From: Pseudomonadota bacterium | GTDB lineage: Bacteria; Desulfobacterota; Desulfobacteria; Desulfobacterales; Desulfobacteraceae | NCBI GenBank assembly: GCA_018821535.1 | Contig: JAHJLV010000057.1 | Location: 1 to 64,000 of the forward strand | DNA: 64,000 nucleotides | Reading direction: 5' to 3' | Program-made: the position numbers and the translations under genes | Shown here: one piece after another, positions 25,803-33,574 of the stretch | Numbering within the stretch: the first letter of the stretch is position 1 | Layout of the letters: each line of letters starts with the position of its first letter | The notes under the pieces: model-generated | The model's input: the letters and a program-made list of their open reading frames with translations, nothing else | What the model was told of the DNA's origin: nothing | Databases searched by the model: none

Positions 25803-27365
25803 TTATTTTTTTAAATCCATACGTTGTATTTTAAAAATACGTTCATCCATAAGGCGCAGCGTACCATTAATAACCGGCTCAAAATCCATTAATGCCAGAA
25901 TATCCTTTTCAAGATGAATACCTGGTGCAATTTCGATAAGTTCCATTCCTTTCTGAGTGAGCTCAAAAACGCAGCGCTCCGTAATATATAGAACTTTCTG
26001 ATTCTTTTTCTGTGCGTACTTACCGCTGAAAGTGACATGCTCAACATGGTTCAGGAATTTTTTAATTTTTCCTTCCTTTTCAATTTTGATGTTACCGTCA
26101 ACAATGGCAATTTTCAAACCTCCAGCGGTAAAAGTTCCCATGAAAATGACACGCTTGGCATTCTGGGTGATATCGATGAATCCTCCTGCACCCGTCAGGA
26201 TGCGACCGAATTTACTGACATTCAGATTGCCTTCTTTATCCGCCTGGGCCAGTCCTAAAAATCCTATATCGAGCCCGCCTCCATGGTAAAAATCAAACTG
26301 GGCTGGCTGTCCGATAATAGCATCGGTGTTGGTGGCTGCACCGAAATTGAGCCCTCCGGCCGGAAGCCCTCCAATGACACCGGGTTCAGCAGTCAGTGTT
26401 ACACTTTCCAGAATACCTTCTTCGTTCGCGATTAATGCCACCCCCTCTGACATTCCAATACCCAGGTTGACCACATCACCTCCTTTGAGTTCAAAAGCGG
26501 CCCTGCGTGAAATAATCTTTCGCTCAGTCATATTCATGGGTGGAATTGATTCCATGGGAATTTTGATTTCTCCGCTAAAGGATGGATTATATTCCACGGC
26601 AAATGTCTGCCAGTGATTTTCCGGCTTCGACACGACCACATAATCAACCAGGATGCCCGGGATCTTTACCTGCTTAGGATTCAAGGTTCCTCGTTTGGCG
26701 ATTCTTTCCACAGCAACGATGACAATTCCGCCGGAGTTATGTGCAGCCGTCGCAATCTCAAGTGATTCAAGCGTCAGGGCTTCTTTTTCGATGGTGATAT
26801 TCCCATCCTCATCAGCAGTGGTTCCTCTGAGAATGCCGACATCGATTGGCCGGTTCTTATATGCGAGATACTCTGTGCCATCAAATTCTATCAGCTCCAC
26901 AATATCTTCGGTGGTGATATCGTTTATTTTTCCTCCGGTATCCCGCGGATCAACAAAGGTCCCTAACCCGACATGGCTGATTGTTCGAGGTTTATGAGCA
27001 GCGATATCCCTGTACATGTGTGAAATAATTCCCTGGGGAAGATTATATCCGATAATTTTGTTATCCATGGCCATCCGTGCCAACTCCGGAGCCAGCCCCC
27101 AATGGCCTCCGATCACCTGATTCACAAGACCTGTATGGGCAAAGTGATTCAACCCTTTTTTATCACTGTCCCCCTGGCCTGCAGCATACATGATGGTTAA
27201 ATTCCCTGGTTTTTCATATTTCAGAAAAGAAGTTTCTATGGCTGCAAAAATTTCTTCCGGTATACCCGTTGCCACAAATCCGCCAAACGCTATGGTATTA
27301 CCGTCCTTAATGCATCCGACAGCCTCTTGCGCTGAGACAATCTTATTTTTCTTTATCCTTGGCAT
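25803..27365 (-). CDS. Acetate/propionate-type CoA-transferase (family I)
   Basis: 520-aa fusion of the alpha and beta halves, as in propionate CoA-transferase (Pct/YdiF). It exchanges CoA between acyl-CoA and a free acid by a glutamyl-CoA intermediate. The catalytic Glu is E327 in TAEPGVIGG, and glycine-rich GGFVATGIPEE is at 28-38. Full length for the family. Convergent with the sigma-54 activator and divergent from the short-chain dehydrogenase. I found no sigma-54 element facing this gene. It may activate the acid produced or consumed by the neighbouring pathway. Confidence 0.92.
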   Translation of the reverse strand: MPRIKKNKIVSAQEAVGCIKDGNTIAFGGFVATGIPEEIFAAIETSFLKYEKPGNLTIMYAAGQGDSDKKGLNHFAHTGLVNQVIGGHWGLAPELARMAMDNKIIGYNLPQGIISHMYRDIAAHKPRTISHVGLGTFVDPRDTGGKINDITTEDIVELIEFDGTEYLAYKNRPIDVGILRGTTADEDGNITIEKEALTLESLEIATAAHNSGGIVIVAVERIAKRGTLNPKQVKIPGILVDYVVVSKPENHWQTFAVEYNPSFSGEIKIPMESIPPMNMTERKIISRRAAFELKGGDVVNLGIGMSEGVALIANEEGILESVTLTAEPGVIGGLPAGGLNFGAATNTDAIIGQPAQFDFYHGGGLDIGFLGLAQADKEGNLNVSKFGRILTGAGGFIDITQNAKRVIFMGTFTAGGLKIAIVDGNIKIEKEGKIKKFLNHVEHVTFSGKYAQKKNQKVLYITERCVFELTQKGMELIEIAPGIHLEKDILALMDFEPVINGTLRLMDERIFKIQRMDLKK

Positions 27366-27459
27366 TAGTTAACTCCTGAATATTTTTATGTAAGACAACC
27401 TGACAATGCTGCATCTGTTTACCGTTTATAGTATTCAAAATATATGCCAGCTGAACCAA

Positions 27460-27475
27460 TGGCTTAATCTTTGCA
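27460..27475 (+). promoter_or_regulatory. Sigma-54 (-24/-12) promoter for the short-chain dehydrogenase
   Basis: TGGCTTAATCTTTGCA matches the TGGC...TTGCA consensus with exact GG-N10-GC spacing. The predicted start is near 27486, about 110 bases upstream of the ATG at 27596. It is the second such element within 3.5 kb of the activator gene. Confidence 0.75.
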
Positions 27476-27595
27476 TTTCATCTTTCTGTTACGCATGCTT
27501 CGTTATCGAAGTCCGGTCTAAATGAAGTTGCATGAAGGCAATCAGTGGATTATAAAAAAATTTTTTTCAATTTAAAGACGAATCAGGAGAAAAAA

Positions 27596-28381
27596 ATGTT
27601 GGCAATAAAAGATTCTGTAGCGGTAATTACAGGTGGCACTGGCGGTATCGGTATGGCACTGGCCAGATTTTGGATTAAAAACAAGGGCAAGGTGGTACTT
27701 GCCGATATTATGCCCGAGGCTCTTGCACAGGCAAAGGATGAGCTGGGCAAAGATGTTGTTACCATAACATGCGATGTAACCAGTGAAGAGGATTGTGGAC
27801 GTCTGGCAGACAAAGCCCTCGAGGCTTATGGCCAAATCAATCTGGTGGCTCCTTTTGCCGGTATCATCATGGATGGCCTGATGCTTTCTACGGACAGGGA
27901 AACCGGTAAGGTTATAAAGAAAATGTCCCTGGAAAAATTCCAGAAGGTAGTCGACATCAATCTTACCGGTGTTTTTCTCACTGTCCGTGAATGTACAGAG
28001 CGTATGATCAACAACAACTGCAGAGGACTTATCTGTCTGATCTCCTCAACCGGTTCCCTTGGAACAGCCGGTCAAATAAACTATTCTTCCACCAAGGCAG
28101 CCATGTCAGTTATGCCTAAAGTCATTACAGCTGAATTTTTCAGGCGGGGTCTGTCCGGGCAGATTCGCTGTGCTGCAGTGGCACCGGGATACGTCGGGAC
28201 ATCCATGGTCAAAAACATGAATCAAAAAGCACTTGATAAAATTTTAAACGAAATTCCCATTGGTCGTTTGATTGAACCCGATGAAGTTGCCGATCTTGTG
28301 GGTGCTATTTATCAGAATGAAGCTCTGGCCGGTGAAACCTATTTTATTCATGGCGGTCTGCGTCTCGGTTCCCGGGGATAA
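27596..28381 (+). CDS. Short-chain dehydrogenase/reductase
   Basis: NAD(P)-dependent oxidoreductase, 261 aa from the ATG at 27596, chosen for the AGGAG 8 bases upstream; an upstream extension to 27545 has no RBS. The Rossmann motif TGGTGGIG is near the N-terminus and CDVTSEEDC fits the coenzyme-binding turn. The catalytic residues are SSTGS and YSSTK (Y-x3-K). An Asp after the second strand (LADIM) hints at NAD preference. FabG-like, so 3-hydroxyacyl-CoA or a secondary alcohol are plausible substrates. A bidirectional terminator follows. Confidence 0.9.
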   Translation: MLAIKDSVAVITGGTGGIGMALARFWIKNKGKVVLADIMPEALAQAKDELGKDVVTITCDVTSEEDCGRLADKALEAYGQINLVAPFAGIIMDGLMLSTDRETGKVIKKMSLEKFQKVVDINLTGVFLTVRECTERMINNNCRGLICLISSTGSLGTAGQINYSSTKAAMSVMPKVITAEFFRRGLSGQIRCAAVAPGYVGTSMVKNMNQKALDKILNEIPIGRLIEPDEVADLVGAIYQNEALAGETYFIHGGLRLGSRG

Positions 28382-28427
28382 ATCTCAAGCAGGCAAAAAT
28401 CCAGGCACAGGAGTCAATATTGAACAT

Positions 28428-28463
28428 AAAAAAGGGTTTTGAAAAAAACAAAACCCTTTTTTT
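28428..28463. terminator. Bidirectional terminator between dehydrogenase and tRNA-Leu
   Basis: AAAAAAGGGTTTTG (28428-28441) pairs with the complementary arm (28449-28462) across a 7-base A loop, with T runs on both strands. It serves the dehydrogenase on the plus strand and tRNA-Leu on the minus strand. The arms are the same as those at 20165. Confidence 0.88.
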
Positions 28464-28468
28464 ATAAT

Positions 28469-28556
28469 TGGTACCTGGGACGAGAATTGAACTCGTACAG
28501 TGATAATCACCGAGGGATTTTAAGTCCCTTGCGTCTACCAGTTCCGCCACCCAGGC
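28469..28556 (-). tRNA. tRNA-Leu (anticodon TAA)
   Basis: On the minus strand the gene starts GCCTGGGTGGCGG and ends CCCAGGT-A-CCA, so CCA is encoded. The acceptor stem is 7 bp with a G-U pair at 1-72. The anticodon loop reads CTTAAAA with anticodon TAA. The long variable arm between anticodon and T arms fits a class II Leu tRNA. GTTCAATTC is the T loop region. Confidence 0.96.
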
Positions 28557-28571
28557 TTAAAGTATGAATTT

Positions 28572-28598
28572 TTTATATCATTTTGCCTTCTTTTGCAA
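28572..28598 (-). promoter_or_regulatory. Candidate promoter for tRNA-Leu
   Basis: Minus strand TTGCAA (28598-28593), a 15-base spacer and TATAAA (28577-28572), about 16 bases from the tRNA 5' end. The spacer is short for sigma-70, so this is tentative. Confidence 0.35.
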
Positions 28599-28636
28599 GC
28601 TAAAACCTCAGACTAAAAACGGCAACCGCATTTAGC

Positions 28637-28665
28637 TTGACAAATTATCATGTCGTTGTTGTACT
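28637..28665 (+). promoter_or_regulatory. Candidate promoter for hicBA
   Basis: TTGACA (28637-28642), a 17-base spacer and TGTACT (28660-28665). It is the best plus-strand promoter in the 310-base stretch between tRNA-Leu and hicB. A leader of about 190 bases would follow. Confidence 0.45.
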
Positions 28666-28705
28666 GTATCCCATAATCTAAACCTTGAAACCTTGGAGAT
28701 TTAAA

Positions 28706-28774
28706 ATGCAAATTTATACATATTTAAAAGCGCGGCAAAAACTGGCCAGTCACCCACTATACTTACGGTGCTAA
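28706..28774 (+). CDS. Doubtful 22-codon leader ORF upstream of hicBA
   Basis: ATG at 28706 has TTGGAG upstream and the frame runs 22 codons to TAA. The peptide is basic (YLKARQKLASH) and resembles nothing I know. It lies between the candidate promoter and hicB. It could be chance. Confidence 0.2.
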   Translation: MQIYTYLKARQKLASHPLYLRC

Positions 28775-28787
28775 ATTGGTTATAGTG
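28755..28787. promoter_or_regulatory. Inverted repeat upstream of hicBA, possible operator
   Basis: CACTATA (28755-28761) and TATAGTG (28781-28787) are perfect 7-bp arms with 19 bases between. HicB-type antitoxins often repress their own operon at such repeats. Binding here is inferred only from position. Confidence 0.4.
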
Positions 28788-28866
28788 ATTTAAAATGATG
28801 ATGTGCGTTAATACCCATGTCAACAGAACAATTTCTGTCAGATCTTTTACTGGAGGATATATAAAA

Positions 28867-29070
28867 ATGAAACTTAAAGTCGTTCTTGAACCAAGCGAAG
28901 AAGGTGGATTTACAGCTTACGTTCCCAGCCTCCCTGGATGCATCAGCGAGGGGGAATCTAAGGAAGAAGCTTTAGAAAATATCAAGGAGGCTATTGAACT
29001 ATATCTTGAGCCTGTAGACGATGATATGTCTTTGGTGCCCGGCACAGAGACCATGGAACTTGCCATATGA
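28867..29070 (+). CDS. hicB: HicB-type antitoxin
   Basis: 67-aa antitoxin of a type II toxin-antitoxin pair. The start at 28867 follows GGAGG; an upstream in-frame ATG at 28795 has no such site. The HicB core is clear: YVPSLPGCISEGESKEEALENIKEA. The C-terminus is short, without a recognisable extra DNA-binding domain. The stop overlaps the hicA start by 4 bases, so the antitoxin is made first and coupled to the toxin. Confidence 0.9.
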   Translation: MKLKVVLEPSEEGGFTAYVPSLPGCISEGESKEEALENIKEAIELYLEPVDDDMSLVPGTETMELAI

Positions 29071-29294
29071 CAAAAGTTCCGAGTGTTTCATATGACAAAA
29101 TAATTCGAACACTTCAACGAGATGGCTGGGTTGTGGTCAGGCAAAAGGGAAGCCATATAAGGCTTCAAAAAAGAACTCAGGATGAAGTTTTAAAATTGAC
29201 GATTCCAGCCCACAAACCGGTTAAACGTTCTACACTTTCGCACATTTTGAAGCAGGCTCGAATGGATGTCGATCGCTTCTTAAGTTTGAATTAG
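29067..29294 (+). CDS. hicA: HicA-type mRNA interferase toxin
   Basis: 75-aa RNA-binding toxin with the double-stranded-RNA-binding-like fold. The catalytic His is in KGSHIRLQK, and the family ends IPAHKPVKRSTLSHILKQA are all present. The protein looks intact, so the pair is probably active. Antitoxin-first order is one of the two known arrangements. Confidence 0.92.
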   Translation: MTKVPSVSYDKIIRTLQRDGWVVVRQKGSHIRLQKRTQDEVLKLTIPAHKPVKRSTLSHILKQARMDVDRFLSLN

Positions 29295-29315
29295 CTGTTG
29301 TGATAAAAGAATCTG

Positions 29316-29939
29316 ATGAACATGACCACACTTCATAAAAATATTGCCATTGAACATATCCTTCAGGATAAATTCATCCTGGCATCCCAGTCTCCCAGGC
29401 GGCTGGAGCTGCTCGAGCAAATCGGCATACCGGTCACCGTGTGCCCGTCCTGTGTGGATGAAAGCACTGTTTTAACCCGAAACCCGAAATCCCATGTCGA
29501 AGAACTGGCCCAGTTAAAAGCGGCTGATATTGCCAAAAAATATCCAGATGCCTGGATCATTGCAGCAGACACCATTGTGGTTGTTGACAGACAAATCTTA
29601 GGCAAACCCGCTTCCAGAGACGATGCGATTTCCATGCTTTCAAAGCTGAGCAATAAAAAGCACCAGGTATATACCGCCTTTTGCATCTGCCATAAAAAGC
29701 GACTGATCAGCATTACCCGCACCGTTAAAACCGATGTGTTTTTTAAAGAACTGTCTGAAGCAGAAATTCACTGGTATGCAGACACCAGTGAACCCTTTGA
29801 TAAGGCAGGCGGATACGGCATTCAGGGCATTGGATCATTTTTAGTCCGCAAAATAAACGGTTCCTATTCCAATGTGGTGGGCCTGCCGGTCTGTGAAGTC
29901 TTTGAAACCCTGATGGAGTTAAACCATGCCGGATATTAA
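29316..29939 (+). CDS. maf: Maf-family nucleoside triphosphate pyrophosphatase
   Basis: House-cleaning hydrolase for dTTP/UTP or modified nucleotides, 207 aa. The Maf signature LASQSPRRLELL is near residue 23, with AADTIVVVD and DKAGGYGIQG further on. Overlaps the next gene by 14 bases, giving a maf-yggS-queH plus-strand operon. Confidence 0.93.
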   Translation: MNMTTLHKNIAIEHILQDKFILASQSPRRLELLEQIGIPVTVCPSCVDESTVLTRNPKSHVEELAQLKAADIAKKYPDAWIIAADTIVVVDRQILGKPASRDDAISMLSKLSNKKHQVYTAFCICHKKRLISITRTVKTDVFFKELSEAEIHWYADTSEPFDKAGGYGIQGIGSFLVRKINGSYSNVVGLPVCEVFETLMELNHAGY

Positions 29940-30618
29940 ACAGAACCTGATGCTTGTAAAAGAACAGATTTCAAAAGCTGCCCTGGACTGCGGGCGAAAT
30001 CCTGATGATATCATGCTTGTTGCGGTCAGCAAAAAACAACCCATCAGCGCCATACAAACAGCGATGCAGGCCGGCGCCCGGCATTTTGGTGAAAATTATA
30101 TCCAGGAAGCTGTGGAAAAAATTGAGGCCATTGGAAAAGATACGGTGTGCTGGCATTTTATCGGCCATCTTCAATCCAATAAAGCCCGGTTTGCCGTAAA
30201 TTATTTTGAGTATATCCATACGGTGGACACGCTTAAGCTGGCAAAGGAAATCAGCAAACAGGCAGAAAAAATAAATAAAATTCAAAATATTTTATTACAG
30301 GTCAATATCGGACTGGAAGACACCAAATCCGGCGCAGCACCGGAAAGAATAATTGAGCTTGCGCAACAGGCAAGCCTTCTGGAACATATCTCTATCCAGG
30401 GATTAATGGCCATGCCCCCCTGGTTTGAAAACCCGGAAGATGTCAGAATTTATTTTACAAAAATGCGGCAAATCAAAAAACAGATCCGTGAATTGAACCT
30501 TGCCCATACCCCCATGACCCATCTGTCCATGGGCATGAGCAATGATTTTACCGTGGCTGTCCAGGAAAAAAGCACCATGGTAAGAGTGGGAACATCCATC
30601 TTCGGGAGCAGGGAATGA
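29926..30618 (+). CDS. YggS-type pyridoxal phosphate homeostasis protein
   Basis: PLP-binding alanine-racemase-like barrel protein, 230 aa. The PLP Lys is in AVSKKQP near residue 36, and HFGENYIQEA, WHFIGHLQSNK and MSNDFTVAV are all family motifs. It lies inside maf-yggS-queH, overlapping both neighbours, so its expression is coupled to them. Function in amino-acid and PLP balance is family knowledge. Confidence 0.93.
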   Translation: MPDIKQNLMLVKEQISKAALDCGRNPDDIMLVAVSKKQPISAIQTAMQAGARHFGENYIQEAVEKIEAIGKDTVCWHFIGHLQSNKARFAVNYFEYIHTVDTLKLAKEISKQAEKINKIQNILLQVNIGLEDTKSGAAPERIIELAQQASLLEHISIQGLMAMPPWFENPEDVRIYFTKMRQIKKQIRELNLAHTPMTHLSMGMSNDFTVAVQEKSTMVRVGTSIFGSRE

Positions 30619-31145
30619 AAATTTTACTTCACACCTGCTGTGGCCCGTGTTCCATTTATCCGGTTCAGGTGCTTAGACAGATGGATATGGATGTCATGGG
30701 CTTTTTCTACCGTCATAATATCCACCCCTATACCGAGTGCATAAAAAGAGAAGACACCTTAAAACAGTATGCAGATACCATTGGCCTGAAGATGATTTAT
30801 CAGCAGGACTATGAAATGGAAAAATTCATCCAGTCTGTGGTTTTCAGGGAGAAAGACCGGTGCAGATACTGCTATCATGACCGATTAAACACCACGGCCC
30901 TTGTGGCAAAAAAAGGAAAATTCGACGGATTTTCCACCACGCTGTTGTACAGCAGATTCCAGAAGCATGATCTGATACACGAAACCGGAAAGGCACTTGC
31001 AAAACAATATGGGCTCAAATTTTTGTATCAGGATTTCAGGGAGGGCTGGAAACAGGGAATTGAAGAATCAAAATCTCTTGGAATGTACCGGCAGCAGTAC
31101 TGCGGCTGCATATACAGTGAAAAGGACCGATTTTATAAACCCTGA
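30615..31145 (+). CDS. queH: Epoxyqueuosine reductase QueH
   Basis: Catalyses the last step of queuosine synthesis in tRNA, reducing epoxyqueuosine; the non-cobalamin alternative to QueG. 176 aa. Iron-sulfur and metal Cys motifs are intact: HTCCGPC at the N-terminus, RCRYCY mid-protein and QYCGCIYSE near the end. Stop lies one base from that of the convergent pilB-like gene. Confidence 0.93.
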   Translation: MKILLHTCCGPCSIYPVQVLRQMDMDVMGFFYRHNIHPYTECIKREDTLKQYADTIGLKMIYQQDYEMEKFIQSVVFREKDRCRYCYHDRLNTTALVAKKGKFDGFSTTLLYSRFQKHDLIHETGKALAKQYGLKFLYQDFREGWKQGIEESKSLGMYRQQYCGCIYSEKDRFYKP

Positions 31146-31146
31146 T

Positions 31147-33348
31147 TTATTTAATTTGAGATTTTTTAATCTGGTTGAGCATATTCACAAACCGTTTGTC
31201 TGTGCTGTCAAGCCTTGCTGCAAGCACCCCAAACAGATGCCGGGCCACATCCGGATATTTTTCAATAATTTCCAGCAGCTTGTCGCCCGGATACCGTTTA
31301 ACCTTTGATCTGCCCTTGGAAATAATGGAAGCGGATCTGGGTTCCCCTGTAATGGCGGACATTTCACCAAAATAATCTCCAGGCTGGACAATCTCCGTAA
31401 TTTTTTTACCGCCTTTCACAACATACAATCCGCCCTGCACCAGCTTGAAAAAATCAATATCTGTGTTGCCCTCACGGATAATCACATCCTTGTCTTCATA
31501 CATTTCAAAATCGGGGTTAACCAGGTATGCGGGCAAAGATTCTTTGGTAATGGTGGTTTTTTTCATGACTTCATCAAGGGATGTCTGGCCGGCTTTAATT
31601 TTTTCAAGACCTGCGTCCCGCAAAGTGACCATGCCTTCTGACACTGCAACCTTTCGGAGCTGATCTTCAGGCACCTGGGCACTGATGGCCTTTGCGACTT
31701 CATCTGTCACTTCCATGAGCTCATACAGCCCCACCCGGCCCTTATATCCGGTCCCGTTGCAATGACTGCAGCCTTTGGGACCATAAATCTTCAAATTTGG
31801 AATGTCCTTTTTGGAAAACCCCTGAAGTTCAAGATCTTTCTCATTATGGCCTGTGACCACCTGCTTGCATTCAGGACAAAGCCTTCGTGCAAGTCGCTGG
31901 GACAATACCATGGTGACCGCAGATGCCAGCATATAGGGCGGGATACCAATATCAATCAAACGGCCGATGGTGGACGGACAATCATTGGTATGAAGGGTGG
32001 CAAAAACCAGGTGACCTGTCATCGCAGCCTTGATCGCAATCTCGGCGGTATCCATGTCCCGGATCTCACCCACCATGATAATGTCCGGGTCCTGACGCAA
32101 AAACGCCTTTAATGCCGCAGCAAATGTCATCCCGATCTCTTCTCTTACCGGCACCTGGTTGATCCCTTTAAAATTGAACTCAACCGGATCTTCTGCTGTC
32201 AGAATTTTTATATCATCATTGTTCAGACGGTTCAGAATGGAATACAGGGTTGTGGTTTTACCGCTTCCGGTCGGACCTGTAACCAGCAGCAGACCATAGG
32301 GCATGGAAATACACCGCTTGAGCTGTTCGAACATGGTGGCTTCAAACCCGAGTTTGGTAAAATCAATATTCAGCGCACTCTGATCCAGAATACGCATAAC
32401 AATACTTTCACCAAAAAGCGTTGGAAGGGTTGACACACGAAAATCAATGGATTTTTTCTTGCCGAACCGCAGCTTGATTCTGCCGTCCTGGGGCACCCTT
32501 CGTTCTGCAATATCCAGTTCCGCCAGAATCTTGATACGCGAGATGACCGCATTTTTGATGCTGATGGGCAGATTCATGGCCTTGTACATGGAACCGTCAA
32601 GGCGATACCGCACCTGAAAAGATTTTTCAAAGGGCTCAATATGAATATCACTGACCCCGTCACTGATGGCTTTGGTCAGTATACCGTTCACAAGCTTGAT
32701 AATCGGCGCATCCGAAGCCATGAACTGATCATGATGATCATCTGCCTCGTATCCGACCTCCATTTCCTCTGCAGCTTCAGACACCAGTGAACCAAAATCA
32801 TCCACAGAGGTTACGGGTTCATCATCTTCGGCATCATCATCAAAATGAAGAAAGCTTTTATATTCATCATCAGAAATTTTATAAAAATCTCTGAATGCCT
32901 GGATCACATCATTTTCAGTGGATACTGAAATCTGGATGGTTTTTCCCAGTTTTTTCTGAAGATCTTCAATAATGGAGGTATCTGTGGGTTCCACCATGGT
33001 GATGAACAGTTCTTCCCCTTTTAAGGCATAGGGAAAAACCATATACGGTTTTGCCATCTCATAGGGAAGAATCGCAAGGGCTTTGGGATCCGGCTTCAGA
33101 TCGGAAATTTTGACGACATCATAATTATACAGGCGGCCCAGCACATTAACGATGGTATCCGGATCAATATACCCTTTGTTTAACAGGATGGAACTTAGCC
33201 GTTCATTAGACTTTTTGAAAACATTCAACGCTTCTTCAAGCTGGATAGAGGTAATCTGCCCTTCTTTTGAAAGGAGTTCTCCGATCTTTGTTTTCCCGGC
33301 ACCGGATTGATCCTTGATAGTAGATTTCAGACTGGAGGCTTTAGCCAT
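31147..33348 (-). CDS. pilB: PilB/GspE-type ATPase with C-terminal cyclic-nucleotide-binding domain
   Basis: Cytoplasmic assembly ATPase for type IV pili or type II secretion, 733 aa. N-terminal MshEN-like domain (20-160), an acidic linker (165-205), then the AAA+ ATPase: Walker A GPTGSGKT (358-365), Walker B DPDIIMVGEIRD (420-431), and zinc Cys at 491, 494, 527 and 530. Ordinary PilB ends near residue 600 of this numbering. Here a further 130 residues form a cNMP-binding fold with phosphate-cassette FGEMSAITGEPRSAS (660-674), including E662 and R671. Such a fusion suggests allosteric control by cAMP or another nucleotide. No other pilus gene is adjacent; it follows an ABC-F gene and a small membrane protein gene. 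Confidence 0.9.
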   Translation of the reverse strand: MAKASSLKSTIKDQSGAGKTKIGELLSKEGQITSIQLEEALNVFKKSNERLSSILLNKGYIDPDTIVNVLGRLYNYDVVKISDLKPDPKALAILPYEMAKPYMVFPYALKGEELFITMVEPTDTSIIEDLQKKLGKTIQISVSTENDVIQAFRDFYKISDDEYKSFLHFDDDAEDDEPVTSVDDFGSLVSEAAEEMEVGYEADDHHDQFMASDAPIIKLVNGILTKAISDGVSDIHIEPFEKSFQVRYRLDGSMYKAMNLPISIKNAVISRIKILAELDIAERRVPQDGRIKLRFGKKKSIDFRVSTLPTLFGESIVMRILDQSALNIDFTKLGFEATMFEQLKRCISMPYGLLLVTGPTGSGKTTTLYSILNRLNNDDIKILTAEDPVEFNFKGINQVPVREEIGMTFAAALKAFLRQDPDIIMVGEIRDMDTAEIAIKAAMTGHLVFATLHTNDCPSTIGRLIDIGIPPYMLASAVTMVLSQRLARRLCPECKQVVTGHNEKDLELQGFSKKDIPNLKIYGPKGCSHCNGTGYKGRVGLYELMEVTDEVAKAISAQVPEDQLRKVAVSEGMVTLRDAGLEKIKAGQTSLDEVMKKTTITKESLPAYLVNPDFEMYEDKDVIIREGNTDIDFFKLVQGGLYVVKGGKKITEIVQPGDYFGEMSAITGEPRSASIISKGRSKVKRYPGDKLLEIIEKYPDVARHLFGVLAARLDSTDKRFVNMLNQIKKSQIK

Positions 33349-33363
33349 ACAAAATACTCCGAG

Positions 33364-33573
33364 CTATTTATAATTTTTAAAAATCCTTATTCCGCCCGCT
33401 ACGACCAGCATCACACCCAGAATATAAAAACATATTCTCAGTATAAAAAGTTTAGTACCGAAAAAATGATGGGTAGACAGCTGCTCTATCACCTGCGGTG
33501 TCCTGTAAAAAACAGCCAGACCCACTGCCGCAATAACGATACCATAATAGAATCGAAAATTTTTTTTGTCCAT
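33364..33573 (-). CDS. Small two-span membrane protein
   Basis: 69 aa, unknown. Two hydrophobic segments (about 8-23 and 43-62) joined by a polar loop, with basic ends. It sits one base after the ABC-F stop and 15 before the pilB-like gene, so it is in the same transcript as both. Confidence 0.6.
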   Translation of the reverse strand: MDKKNFRFYYGIVIAAVGLAVFYRTPQVIEQLSTHHFFGTKLFILRICFYILGVMLVVAGGIRIFKNYK

Positions 33574-33574
33574 C

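Noticed and set aside
27366..27595. Sigma-54 promoter for the CoA-transferase gene on the minus strand
   Set aside because: I checked the GC dinucleotides in this gap for a CC ten bases on and found none with correct spacing.
28344..28550. Minus-strand 68-aa ORF beginning MAELVDARDLKSL
   Set aside because: This is the usual false ORF over a tRNA-Leu gene; the tRNA at 28469-28556 explains it.
28469..29294. tRNA-Leu as attachment site of an element carrying hicBA
   Set aside because: hicBA lies on the 5' side of the tRNA gene, whereas integration normally targets the 3' end. I saw no repeat of the tRNA end and no integrase.
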